Assembly (NCBI RefSeq): GCF_016907435.1
Contig: NZ_JAFBBZ010000001.1
Location: 744,001 to 808,000 of the forward strand
Source: Nocardioides salarius
Lineage (GTDB): Bacteria > Actinomycetota > Actinomycetes > Propionibacteriales > Nocardioidaceae
DNA: 64,000 nucleotides
Direction: 5' to 3'
Positions 35,394 to 42,815 of the stretch are shown in pieces. The number at the start of each line of letters is the position of its first letter. Positions within the stretch are counted from its first letter, which is position 1. The notes beneath the pieces are model-generated. The model saw only the letters and a list, made by a program, of their open reading frames with translations, was not told the DNA's origin and searched no databases. A program made the position numbers and the translations under genes.

Positions 35394-36277
35394 GGACGGC
35401 TCCTGACGAGGGCTCCGGCCAGCAGCCGGGCCTTCACCGGGTCGGGGACCCGCACCCGGGTCCGGCGGATCTCGGGGGCGGGGGTGGCGCGCAGGCGCGA
35501 GCAGAGCTCGGCGAAGGTCGCGTGGGCGGCCCCGACGGCACGTCGGCTGCTGCGCGGCAGAGCGGGGATCACGGCGGCGGCTGCGGCGAGGTCCTGGTCG
35601 ATGTCGTCGAGGATCCGGTCGCGGTCGGCGTCGCTGAACCGCTCGACGTCCAGGCCGGGGAAGTAGCGCCGTCCCAGGAGGTCGTGGTCGTCGGCGAGGT
35701 CGCGCAGGAAGTTGACCTTCTGGAACGCCGCACCGAGGCGCTGGGCGCCCGGGGCGAGGCGGGCGTACTCGGCATCACGCCCGGGCCCGGTCTCGGCGAG
35801 GAAGACGCGCAGGCACATCAGGCCCACCACCTCGGCCGAGCCGTAGACGTAGCGCTCGAAGCTCGCCTGCGTGTGCTCGGTGGTCTCCAGGTCGGCGCGC
35901 ATGGACTCGAAGAACGGGTCCACGAGGTCGGCGCCGATGCCACAGCTGCGGGCGGTGCGGGCATAGGCGTGCACCACCAGGTTGGCGCTGTAGCCGTGCT
36001 CGACGGCGTGCCGGACGTCGTCGTGCAACCAGGTGAGCATCGTCGCGCGCGCCTCGGCGCCGAGGCCGGGGTCGGTGTTGTCGACGATCTCGTCGGCGAC
36101 GCGCACCAGGGCGTAGAGGTTGCGCACGCGCGTGCGCACCGGCTCCCCCAGCAGCCGGGAGGCCAGGCCGAAGGAGCTGGAGAAGGCGCGGATCACGCGG
36201 CCCGCGCTGTCCTCGGACAGCGAGTCGTAGAGCGTCGCCGCCCGACGTGCGGCACGCCCGTCCCGCCGCGTCGTCAC
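35390..36277 (-). CDS. crtB: Phytoene synthase
   Basis: CrtB condenses two geranylgeranyl diphosphates into phytoene. The 295 residues carry both acidic motifs, the first in VRVADEIVDNTDPG and the second in KVNFLRDLADDHDLLGRRYF. YVYGSAEVVGLMCLRVF and the N-terminal FSSSFGLASRLL are also diagnostic. The GTG at 36277 overlaps the stop of the GGPP synthase (GTGA). It has the usual length for the family. Confidence 0.94.
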   Translation of the reverse strand: MTTRRDGRAARRAATLYDSLSEDSAGRVIRAFSSSFGLASRLLGEPVRTRVRNLYALVRVADEIVDNTDPGLGAEARATMLTWLHDDVRHAVEHGYSANLVVHAYARTARSCGIGADLVDPFFESMRADLETTEHTQASFERYVYGSAEVVGLMCLRVFLAETGPGRDAEYARLAPGAQRLGAAFQKVNFLRDLADDHDLLGRRYFPGLDVERFSDADRDRILDDIDQDLAAAAAVIPALPRSSRRAVGAAHATFAELCSRLRATPAPEIRRTRVRVPDPVKARLLAGALVRSRP

Positions 36278-37314
36278 GCGGCCGCCCCGCGGTCGCCCAG
36301 GGCCGCGTGGAGCGAGGCCAACGGCCCGAGCACCTCGACCGGCAGGCCCAGCCCCTCCACGACCAGCACCGCGGCGGCGTGGTGCGAGGCCGCGAGCTCC
36401 TCGACGAAGGCGCGCGAGCCCGAGCGCGTGAGCAGGCTGCGGACCTCGGCCAGCTGCGACGCCCCGAGGTCGCACCCGACGAGAGGCTGGATGAGGGGCC
36501 ACTCGGGGGTGGAGCGCGCGTGGACCAGCAGCGGCGTCTGCTTGGCCTCACGCAGGTCGCTCGTGGAGCTCTTGCCGGTGCGGGCCGGGTCGCCGAAGAC
36601 CCCGAGCAGGTCGTCGACCAGCTGGAAGCTGGTGCCGACGACCCGTCCGGCCTCCCCCAGCCCGCGCAGGGTCTCCTCGTCGGCCCCGGCCAGGACGGCG
36701 CCGGCCTGCAGGGGCAGCGCGAACGAGTAGGCGCTGGTCTTGCGCTCGGCCATCGCCAGGCTCTCCTCCGGGGTCGCGTCCTGCAGGCCCAGCGAGAGCT
36801 GGACGTCGGCGAGCTCGCCGGCCGCCGTGGTGTGCAGGGCCTCGTCGAGGAGGTCCAGGAGGCGTGCGGTGACCGCACCGGGCGCGCCGCAGGTGGCCAC
36901 CGCGCGCACGGCGGCGGTGAGGGCCAGGTCGCCGGCCAGGATGCCTGCCGTGCGTCCCAGGGTGTCGGCGCCCGCGGACGTGGCGCCCTCGGCGAGCGCC
37001 CGGGCGCGGAAGGTGCCGTTGACGTTGGGCCGGCCGCGGCGCACCTCGTCGCCGTCGATGACGTCGTCGTGGACCACCAGGGCCGTGTGCAGCAGCTCGA
37101 CGGCGGCGCCGACCTGCACCGCCGCGGCGCGACGGGTGCCGTCGAGGGCGTCGTGGGCGGCGACGACGAGCGCGGGGCGGAAGCGCTTGCCGCCCTCGGC
37201 GCCGCGGGCCAGGGCGTCCCACAGCCGCAGGTGGTCGGGACCGACGGCCTGGGCCCGGGAGCGGCCTTCGTCGAGCAACCGGCGCAGGGCCTGGTCGGTG
37301 GTGGGTGCCTTCAC
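36274..37314 (-). CDS. crtE: Geranylgeranyl diphosphate synthase
   Basis: This 346-residue trans-prenyltransferase supplies GGPP for the carotenoid operon. The first aspartate-rich motif is in ALVVHDDVIDGDEVRRGRPN and the second in GTSFQLVDDLLGVFGDPA; GAEGGKRFRPALVVAAHDAL precedes them. Residues before the first motif would set chain length, but I did not attempt to fix it; idsA is an equally good name. It is the first gene of a nine-gene run and starts at the ATG 37314, downstream of a palindrome. Confidence 0.9.
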   Translation of the reverse strand: MKAPTTDQALRRLLDEGRSRAQAVGPDHLRLWDALARGAEGGKRFRPALVVAAHDALDGTRRAAAVQVGAAVELLHTALVVHDDVIDGDEVRRGRPNVNGTFRARALAEGATSAGADTLGRTAGILAGDLALTAAVRAVATCGAPGAVTARLLDLLDEALHTTAAGELADVQLSLGLQDATPEESLAMAERKTSAYSFALPLQAGAVLAGADEETLRGLGEAGRVVGTSFQLVDDLLGVFGDPARTGKSSTSDLREAKQTPLLVHARSTPEWPLIQPLVGCDLGASQLAEVRSLLTRSGSRAFVEELAASHHAAAVLVVEGLGLPVEVLGPLASLHAALGDRGAAA

Positions 37315-37330
37315 CGGTCCTCCGGTGCGC

Positions 37331-37354
37331 CTGACAGGTGTCAGAGAGACCCTA
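37331..37354 (-). promoter_or_regulatory. Carotenoid operon promoter element and operator-like palindrome
   Basis: On the minus strand a TAGGGT box (37349-37354) is followed 4 bp later by CTGACACCTGTCAG (37331-37344), a perfect 6-bp inverted repeat with a 2-bp centre. It lies about 17 bp before the ATG of the first gene. A repressor bound there would cover the transcription start. No adjacent regulator gene is visible in the window, and the -35 is unclear. Confidence 0.45.
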
Positions 37355-37417
37355 CGGACCGGTGTCGCACGATCAGGTCACCCTCTGGGTCCGCCTGGGT
37401 CCGCTGCCGGTGAGACA

Positions 37418-37452
37418 CAGCAGGCCCCAGCCCGAGGGGCTGGGGCCTGCTG
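37418..37452. terminator. Strong hairpin between tRNA-Glu and the carotenoid operon
   Basis: CAGCAGGCCCCAGCC (37418-37432) pairs perfectly with GGCTGGGGCCTGCTG (37438-37452) across a 5-nt loop. On the minus strand it follows the tRNA-Glu gene by 11 bp, so it most likely terminates the tRNA transcript and insulates the carotenoid operon. Confidence 0.75.
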
Positions 37453-37463
37453 TTCCTGCGTGG

Positions 37464-37536
37464 TACCCCCGACCGGATTCGAACCGGCGCTACCGCCTTG
37501 AGAGGGCGGCGTGCTAGGCCGCTACACAACGGGGGC
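37464..37536 (-). tRNA. tRNA-Glu (anticodon CTC)
   Basis: The minus strand reads GCCCCCG acceptor arm, D-arm, anticodon loop with CTC, T-arm GGTTCGAATCC and 3' acceptor CGGGGGT plus discriminator A, 73 nt in all. CCA is not encoded. The matching strong hairpin lies just downstream. Confidence 0.95.
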
Positions 37537-37662
37537 GTGGCAGTCGGATCGGCCTTGCGACCTCTCCGGAGCAACCTGCGGAACACTAGCCGGAGCCGGC
37601 TTTCCGCACAAAATCGCGGGGCTCCGATGGTTCTCGGGGCTCCGCGACAGAGTCGCTGCTCG

Positions 37663-37734
37663 CTGGGATACTAGGACTCGAACCTAGAATAACTGGACCA
37701 GAACCAGTCGTGTTGCCAATTACACCATATCCCA
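37663..37734 (-). tRNA. tRNA-Gln (anticodon CTG)
   Basis: The minus strand starts TGGGATA, has the anticodon stem-loop ACTGG-TTCTGGT-CCAGT with CTG, a T-arm with GGTTCGAGTCC, and ends TATCCCA with discriminator G, 72 nt. CCA is not encoded. It lies 126 bp upstream of tRNA-Glu and is preceded by the CPBP and gltX genes on the same strand. Confidence 0.95.
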
Positions 37735-37786
37735 CTGGGGGGTTCTTCAGGCCGCCTTTCGGCGCCCCTCAGGACCGGTGGAAACC

Positions 37787-38764
37787 TTACACGCGGCTGC
37801 GCCGGGCAGCCAAAACGGCCACCTCGCCGGCGCCCGCCGAGGTGGCGATCCCCCGCCTGCGGGCCCACCAGACGACCACTCCGAGGTAGACCAGGCTCTG
37901 GGTCATCGTGACCGGCAGGCTCCACCAGGTGCCGCCGGTGGGGTTGAGCGCGGTGGTCATGTCGCTGAAGGCCAGCGCGATCCCGAAGGCCAGGAAGTTG
38001 TTGAGCACGTGCATGGCGATGCCGGCCTCGAGGCCTCCCGTGAGCACCACCAGCGCGCCGGCCACCAGCCCGAAGGCCAGCCGGTCCACGAAGACCGGCG
38101 GGTCCTGCACCCCGTGGAACAGGGCGAAGACCACGGCGGGCACCACGACGGCCATCGTCACCGACACCCGGGGCCAGCGCGAGAGCACGGCACCGAAGGA
38201 CTGGGTCAGGTAGCCGCGGAACGCGTACTCCTCCCCTGCGGCCTGCAACGGGGTCAGCAGCACCACCACGAGCAGGAAGTCGCGGGTGGTGCGGGTGAAG
38301 TCGTTGAGCCCACCGTCGATCGCCACGCTCTCCTGCACGGGCACGAGCGCCGAGACGACCATCGTCGCGACCAGGGCGACGAACGAGAGTCCGAAGCAGG
38401 TCAGCATCCAGCCCCAGCGCAGCCGCCGGGCCACCGACGACAACCAGCCCGGCGAGACCCCGTGCACCACCCACACGATGCCCAGGGCAACCGGGATGGT
38501 CACCGCCCAGCCCAGGTTGACCAGCGCCAGGAACGACGGCATCACCTCGCCCTGGCCGGTGACCCGCTCGAAGGCCGTACCGACGTCGAGCCCACCGAGG
38601 ACCAGCCACAGGGTCAGGGCCAGCGTGATGACCAGCTGCAGGGCGATGAACAGCACACCGAGCACCGCGACCCCGAGCAGCGTCCACCACCCCCGACGCG
38701 GGGCAGCACTCAGCAGCCGGTGGTAGGGCAGCCGGTGGTCGGGCAGGCGCTCCTCGGGTTGCAC
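37787..38764 (-). CDS. CPBP-family intramembrane glutamic endopeptidase
   Basis: This polytopic membrane protein (about 325 residues, about eight helices) has the CPBP/Abi protease motifs: AAGEEYAFRGYLTQSFG (the EExxxR motif), ALFHGVQDPPVF and AGIAMHVLNNFLAFGIAL. CPBP proteins include type II CAAX-type proteases; substrates in actinobacteria are unknown. The start is uncertain: GTG at 38764 lies 7 bp after the gltX stop, while GTG at 38788 overlaps gltX. Neither has a clear ribosome binding site. It is probably co-transcribed with gltX. Confidence 0.85.
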   Translation of the reverse strand: MQPEERLPDHRLPYHRLLSAAPRRGWWTLLGVAVLGVLFIALQLVITLALTLWLVLGGLDVGTAFERVTGQGEVMPSFLALVNLGWAVTIPVALGIVWVVHGVSPGWLSSVARRLRWGWMLTCFGLSFVALVATMVVSALVPVQESVAIDGGLNDFTRTTRDFLLVVVLLTPLQAAGEEYAFRGYLTQSFGAVLSRWPRVSVTMAVVVPAVVFALFHGVQDPPVFVDRLAFGLVAGALVVLTGGLEAGIAMHVLNNFLAFGIALAFSDMTTALNPTGGTWWSLPVTMTQSLVYLGVVVWWARRRGIATSAGAGEVAVLAARRSRV

Positions 38765-38771
38765 GAGCGGC

Positions 38772-40253
38772 TCAGCCCAGCGCGCCACGCAGCCGCGACA
38801 GCGACCGGTCGCGCCCGAGCAGCTCCATCGACTCGAACAGCGGCGGGCTGACCCGGCGTCCCGAGATCGCCACCCGCACCGGCCCGAAGGCGTTGCGCGG
38901 CTTGAGACCCATCTCGTCGACCAGCGTGGCCTGCAGGGCGTCCTGGATGGCCGCGGTCGACCACTGCTCCAGCCCCTCGACGGCCTTGAGCGCCGCGCGC
39001 ACGACGCCCAGGCCGTCCTCGGTGAGCAGCTTGGCGGCGTCGTCGGGGTCGATGGCGAAGTCGGCCTCGTCGACGAAGAGGAAGCCGAGCATGGCCGGGG
39101 CCTCGCTGAGCTTGTTGATGCGCTCGGCGACCAGGGGCATCGCCAGCTCGAGCAGCCGCGCGTCGGCGTCGCCGACCGGGTCGCCGACCACACCGGCGTC
39201 CTTGAGGAAGGGCAGCACCCGGTGGGTGATCTCCTCGACCGACAGCCGGCGCATCTGCGAGGTGTTGATGGCGTCGGCCTTCTTGAGGTCGAAGCGCGCC
39301 GGGTTGGGGTTGACGTCCTTGATGTCGAAGGCCTCGACCATCTCCTCGAGGCTGAAGACGTCGCGGTCGGCGGCGATCGCCCAGCCCAGCAGGGCCAGGT
39401 AGTTCATCAGGCCCTCGGGGATGAAGCCCTGGTCGCGGTAGGCCAGCGCGTGCGCCTGGGGGTCGCGCTTGGAGAGCTTCTTGTTGCCCTCGCCCATCAC
39501 GTAGGGGAGGTGGCCGTAGGCAGGGGTCTCCCCGGCGACGCCGATCGCCTTGAGCGCCTCGAAGAGCGCGATCTGGCGCGGGGTCGAGGAGAGCAGGTCC
39601 TCGCCGCGCAGCACGTGGGTGATGTGCATCGTCGCGTCGTCGACGGGCGCGGTGAGCGTGTAGAGCGGGTCGCCGTTGGCCCGGCACAGCGCGAAGTCGG
39701 GCACGTGGGTGGTGTCGAAGGTGACGTCGCCGCGCACCAGGTCGTCCCAGGTGATCGAGCCGTCGGGCATCCGGAAGCGCACCAGCGGGGCACGGCCCTC
39801 GGCCTCGAAGGCGGCGCGCTGCTCGGCGGAGAGGTCGCGGCAGAAGCCGTCGTAGCCCATCACCTTCGAGCCCGAGGCCTTGCGGCGCGCGTCGACCTCC
39901 TCGTTGGTGCAGAAGCACTCGTAGGTGTGCGAGGACGCAGCCAGCTTGGCGAGCACGTCGCGGTAGAGGTCGCCGCGCTCGGACTGGCGGTAGGGGCCGT
40001 AGGGGCCGCCCTTCTCGACGCCCTCGTCCCAGTCGAGACCGATCCAGCGGAACAGGTCGAGGATGGCCTGGTAGGACTCCTCGGTCGAGCGCTCCTTGTC
40101 GGTGTCCTCGATGCGCAGCACGAAGGTGGCGTCCTGGCCCTGCAGCGCCGCGTGGCGGGCGAAGGCGAAGTTGAACAGCGCCGTGCGGACCAGCCCGACG
40201 TGCGGGGAGCCGGTCGGGGACGGGGCCATGCGGACGCGGACGGGGGTGCTCAT
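38772..40253 (-). CDS. gltX: Glutamyl-tRNA synthetase
   Basis: GltX charges tRNA-Glu and, in most actinobacteria, misacylates tRNA-Gln for later amidation by GatCAB. The 493 residues have the HIGH-equivalent VRMAPSPTGSPHVGLVRTAL, FVLRIEDTDKERSTEESYQA, and the KMSKS-equivalent GEGNKKLSKRDPQAHALAYR. The C-terminal anticodon-binding half ends with SGRRVSPPLFESMELLGRDR. It overlaps the FAH gene by 4 bp (ATGA). Both of its likely tRNA substrates lie just downstream on the same strand. Confidence 0.96.
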   Translation of the reverse strand: MSTPVRVRMAPSPTGSPHVGLVRTALFNFAFARHAALQGQDATFVLRIEDTDKERSTEESYQAILDLFRWIGLDWDEGVEKGGPYGPYRQSERGDLYRDVLAKLAASSHTYECFCTNEEVDARRKASGSKVMGYDGFCRDLSAEQRAAFEAEGRAPLVRFRMPDGSITWDDLVRGDVTFDTTHVPDFALCRANGDPLYTLTAPVDDATMHITHVLRGEDLLSSTPRQIALFEALKAIGVAGETPAYGHLPYVMGEGNKKLSKRDPQAHALAYRDQGFIPEGLMNYLALLGWAIAADRDVFSLEEMVEAFDIKDVNPNPARFDLKKADAINTSQMRRLSVEEITHRVLPFLKDAGVVGDPVGDADARLLELAMPLVAERINKLSEAPAMLGFLFVDEADFAIDPDDAAKLLTEDGLGVVRAALKAVEGLEQWSTAAIQDALQATLVDEMGLKPRNAFGPVRVAISGRRVSPPLFESMELLGRDRSLSRLRGALG

Positions 40254-41059
40254 CGGGTTGCCACCTTGTTCGTGAGGGTGCCGAGGCCGTCGATCGAGAT
40301 CTCGACCTCGTCACCGACCTCCATCGGACCGACACCCTCGGGGGTGCCGGTGAGGATGACGTCGCCCGGGAGCAACGTCATGATGCTGGAGACGTGCGCG
40401 ACCAGCGCCGGGATGTCGAAGACCATGTCGGCGGTCGAGCCGTCCTGGACGACCTCGCCGTTGAGGAAGGTCTGCAGGCGCACGCCGTCCTTGAACGTCT
40501 GGGGGTCGAGGTCGGTCTCGATCCACGGCCCGAGCGGGCAGAAGGAGTCGAAGCCCTTGGCGCGGGTGAAGTGCCCGTCGCGGCGCTGCAGGTCGCGGGC
40601 GGTCACGTCGTTGGCGACCGTGTAGCCGTGGATGACGTCGGTGGCCCTCTCGGCCGGGACGTCGCGGCAGATCCGCCCGATGACCACGGCGAGCTCGCCC
40701 TCGTAGTGCAGGTCCTGGGTCTGGGGCGGGTAGAAGACCGGGTCGCCCGGGCCCACCACGCTGGTGTTGGGCTTGAGGAACATCATCGGCTCGCTCGGCA
40801 CGTCGTTGCCCAGCTCGGCGGCGTGGGCGGCGTAGTTGCGACCGATGCCGACCACCTTGCTGCGCGGCAGCACCGGGGCCAGCAGCCGCACGTCGGGCAG
40901 CCGGAACTGCTGGTCGAGCAGCTTGACGCCGACGTACAACGGGTCGCCGGCCAGGGCCACGACCACGCTGTCCTCGCTCGGTTGCCCGAGCTCGTCGAGC
41001 TCGCCTGTGACCACGCCGTAGAGCGGGTCCTCGCCGGTGGTGAATCTCGCGATGCGCAC
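40250..41059 (-). CDS. Fumarylacetoacetate hydrolase family protein
   Basis: The 269-residue FAH-domain protein has VVGIGRNYAAHAAELGNDVP, EPMMFLKPNTSVVGPGDPVF, the metal-binding DLHYEGELAVVIGRICRDV, GYTVANDVTARDLQRRDGHF and the C-terminal LLPGDVILTGTPEGVGPMEV. Family members include 2-hydroxyhepta-2,4-diene-1,7-dioate isomerase and acylpyruvate hydrolase or oxaloacetate decarboxylase; the substrate cannot be fixed here. It is joined to gltX by ATGA, a conserved actinobacterial arrangement without a clear functional link. Confidence 0.9.
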   Translation of the reverse strand: MRIARFTTGEDPLYGVVTGELDELGQPSEDSVVVALAGDPLYVGVKLLDQQFRLPDVRLLAPVLPRSKVVGIGRNYAAHAAELGNDVPSEPMMFLKPNTSVVGPGDPVFYPPQTQDLHYEGELAVVIGRICRDVPAERATDVIHGYTVANDVTARDLQRRDGHFTRAKGFDSFCPLGPWIETDLDPQTFKDGVRLQTFLNGEVVQDGSTADMVFDIPALVAHVSSIMTLLPGDVILTGTPEGVGPMEVGDEVEISIDGLGTLTNKVATR

Positions 41060-41091
41060 GCCCCGACCCTAGCGACCTACGGTTGGTGCCC

Positions 41092-42003
41092 GTGGAGGTG
41101 CTCGAGCGCGAGGAGTGGCAGGCGCGGGCCGCGTCACACGCGGCCCGGGTCGACGCCTACGTGACCCCGCACCTGGAGCGTCGCGAGGCCCGGGTCAAGC
41201 ACCCGGTGCACGACTTCCTGTTCACCTACTACTCCCAGCGCCCGGCCCAGCTGCGCCGCTGGCACCCGGGCGTGGGCACCGCGCTGGCCGACGCGCCGGA
41301 GTACGCCGGCCTGAAGGGCTACGCGAGCACCGACGGGGCCGTGGCGGTCAGCGCCGAGCACGTCGAGCGGCAGCGCCCGCTGCTGGAGGCCACCCGCCGG
41401 CTGCTGCGCGCCACGGCCGGGCGTCCGGCCCAGCTGGGCTGCTTCGGCCTGCACGAGTGGGCGATGGTCTACCGCCTCGCCGACGACGAGACCCGGCACG
41501 CCGACTGGCCGCTGCGCCTGGGCAACGAGGGCACCGACGCCGTGGTCGAGTCGCACCGCATCTCCTGCAGCCACTTCGACGCCTTCCGGTTCTTCACCGA
41601 GCCGGCCCGCCCGCTCAACACCCTCTCCCCCGCCGTCGACGACCGCGCCGACTTCGAGCAGCCGGGCTGCCTGCACGCCGGCATGGACCTCTACAAGCAC
41701 GCCTTCCGGCTGAGCCCGATGGTGCCCTCCGACCTGGTGGCCGACTGCTTCGAGCTGGCCCGCGAGATCCGGGTCCTCGACATGCGCGCAGCGCCGTACG
41801 ACCTCAGCGGGCTCGAGGTGGACGGGCGCCCCTTCACGCCGGTGCGCATCGAGACCGCCGAGGGCAAGCGCGAGTACGCCGCCGCGCAGGCCGGCTTCGC
41901 GGAGCGGGCGGCCCCGCTGCGCGCGCGCCTGCTCACCCATTGTGACCATCTGGTCCAGGATCGCGACCTGCGCGGCACGAACGCGCGTAGGCTCGACGCA
42001 TGA
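41092..42003 (+). CDS. Conserved actinobacterial protein, function unknown
   Basis: This ~303-residue cytoplasmic protein has no signal or membrane helix and opens VEVLEREEWQARAASHAARV. Distinct segments are RVKHPVHDFLFTYYSQRPAQ, LGCFGLHEWAMVYRL, SCSHFDAFRFFTEPA, GCLHAGMDLYKHAFRLSP and AREIRVLDMRAAPYDL. Many His, Asp and Glu residues in these blocks suggest a metal or cofactor site. Homologues often carry the label 3-methyladenine DNA glycosylase, but I see no HhH-GPD or Tag-type motif, so I do not adopt it. Starts at 41083, 41086, 41092 and 41098 are all possible; a TACGGT box just upstream suggests a leaderless mRNA. It overlaps the RsbQ-like gene (ATGA). Confidence 0.75.
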   Translation: MEVLEREEWQARAASHAARVDAYVTPHLERREARVKHPVHDFLFTYYSQRPAQLRRWHPGVGTALADAPEYAGLKGYASTDGAVAVSAEHVERQRPLLEATRRLLRATAGRPAQLGCFGLHEWAMVYRLADDETRHADWPLRLGNEGTDAVVESHRISCSHFDAFRFFTEPARPLNTLSPAVDDRADFEQPGCLHAGMDLYKHAFRLSPMVPSDLVADCFELAREIRVLDMRAAPYDLSGLEVDGRPFTPVRIETAEGKREYAAAQAGFAERAAPLRARLLTHCDHLVQDRDLRGTNARRLDA

Positions 42004-42815
42004 GTGCCGTCAGCCGCCACGCCGTGTCCGTGACCGGTCGGCCCGAGGCACCCCCGATGCTCTTCGTGCACGGCTTCGGCTGCGACCAGCACATGTGGCG
42101 CCACGTGGCTCCGGCGTTCGAGGAGACCCGCCGCGTCGTCCTGATGGACCTCATGGGGGCCGGCGCCTCCGACCTGTCGGCCTACGACGAGCAGCGCTAC
42201 GGCACCCTCGAGGGCTACGCGGACGACATCACCCAGGTGGTGCGCGACCTCGACCTGCGCGACGTGGTGCTGGTGGGCCACTCGGTCGCCGCGATGCTCG
42301 TGGCGATGACCGCCGTCGCCGAGCCGGAGCGGGTGGCCGGCCTGGTGATGGTCGCGCCCTCCCCGCGCTACGTCGACGCGCCCGGCTACACCGGCGGCTT
42401 CGCCGAGGAGGACATCGACGAGCTGCTCGACTCGCTGGCCAGCAACTACCTGGGCTGGTCGTCGGCGATGGCCCCGGCCATCATGGGCAACGCCGACCGC
42501 CCCGAGCTCGGCGCCGAGCTCACCGAGAGCTTCTGCCGCATGGACCCCGAGGTGGCACGTCGCTTCGCCGACGCCACCTTCCGCTCCGACCACCGCGACC
42601 TGCTGCCGCAGGTCGACGTGCCGACGCTGGTGCTGCAGTGCACCGACGACGTGATCGCGCCCGTCGCCGTCGGCGAGTACGTCGCCCAGCACCTGCCGCA
42701 GGGTTCGCTGGTGATGCTCGAGGCGACCGGTCACTGCCCCAACCTCAGCGCCCCCGACGCCACCGGACGAGCCATCGCGGACTTCGTGGGCGACCTCGAC
42801 GCCGTGACGGCGTGA
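42000..42815 (+). CDS. rsbQ: RsbQ-like alpha/beta hydrolase
   Basis: The 271 residues match the RsbQ type of alpha/beta hydrolase: MLFVHGFGCDQHMWRHVAPA, VVLMDLMGAGASDLSAYDEQ, the nucleophile elbow VVLVGHSVAAMLVAMTA, the acid residue in VLQCTDDVIAPVAV and the histidine in MLEATGHCPNLSAPD. In Bacillus subtilis RsbQ makes or delivers a hydrophobic ligand to the PAS domain of RsbP to signal energy stress. Here the next gene is an RsbP-type phosphatase, overlapping by GTGA. Function by homology and pairing is likely. Confidence 0.9.
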   Translation: MSAVSRHAVSVTGRPEAPPMLFVHGFGCDQHMWRHVAPAFEETRRVVLMDLMGAGASDLSAYDEQRYGTLEGYADDITQVVRDLDLRDVVLVGHSVAAMLVAMTAVAEPERVAGLVMVAPSPRYVDAPGYTGGFAEEDIDELLDSLASNYLGWSSAMAPAIMGNADRPELGAELTESFCRMDPEVARRFADATFRSDHRDLLPQVDVPTLVLQCTDDVIAPVAVGEYVAQHLPQGSLVMLEATGHCPNLSAPDATGRAIADFVGDLDAVTA

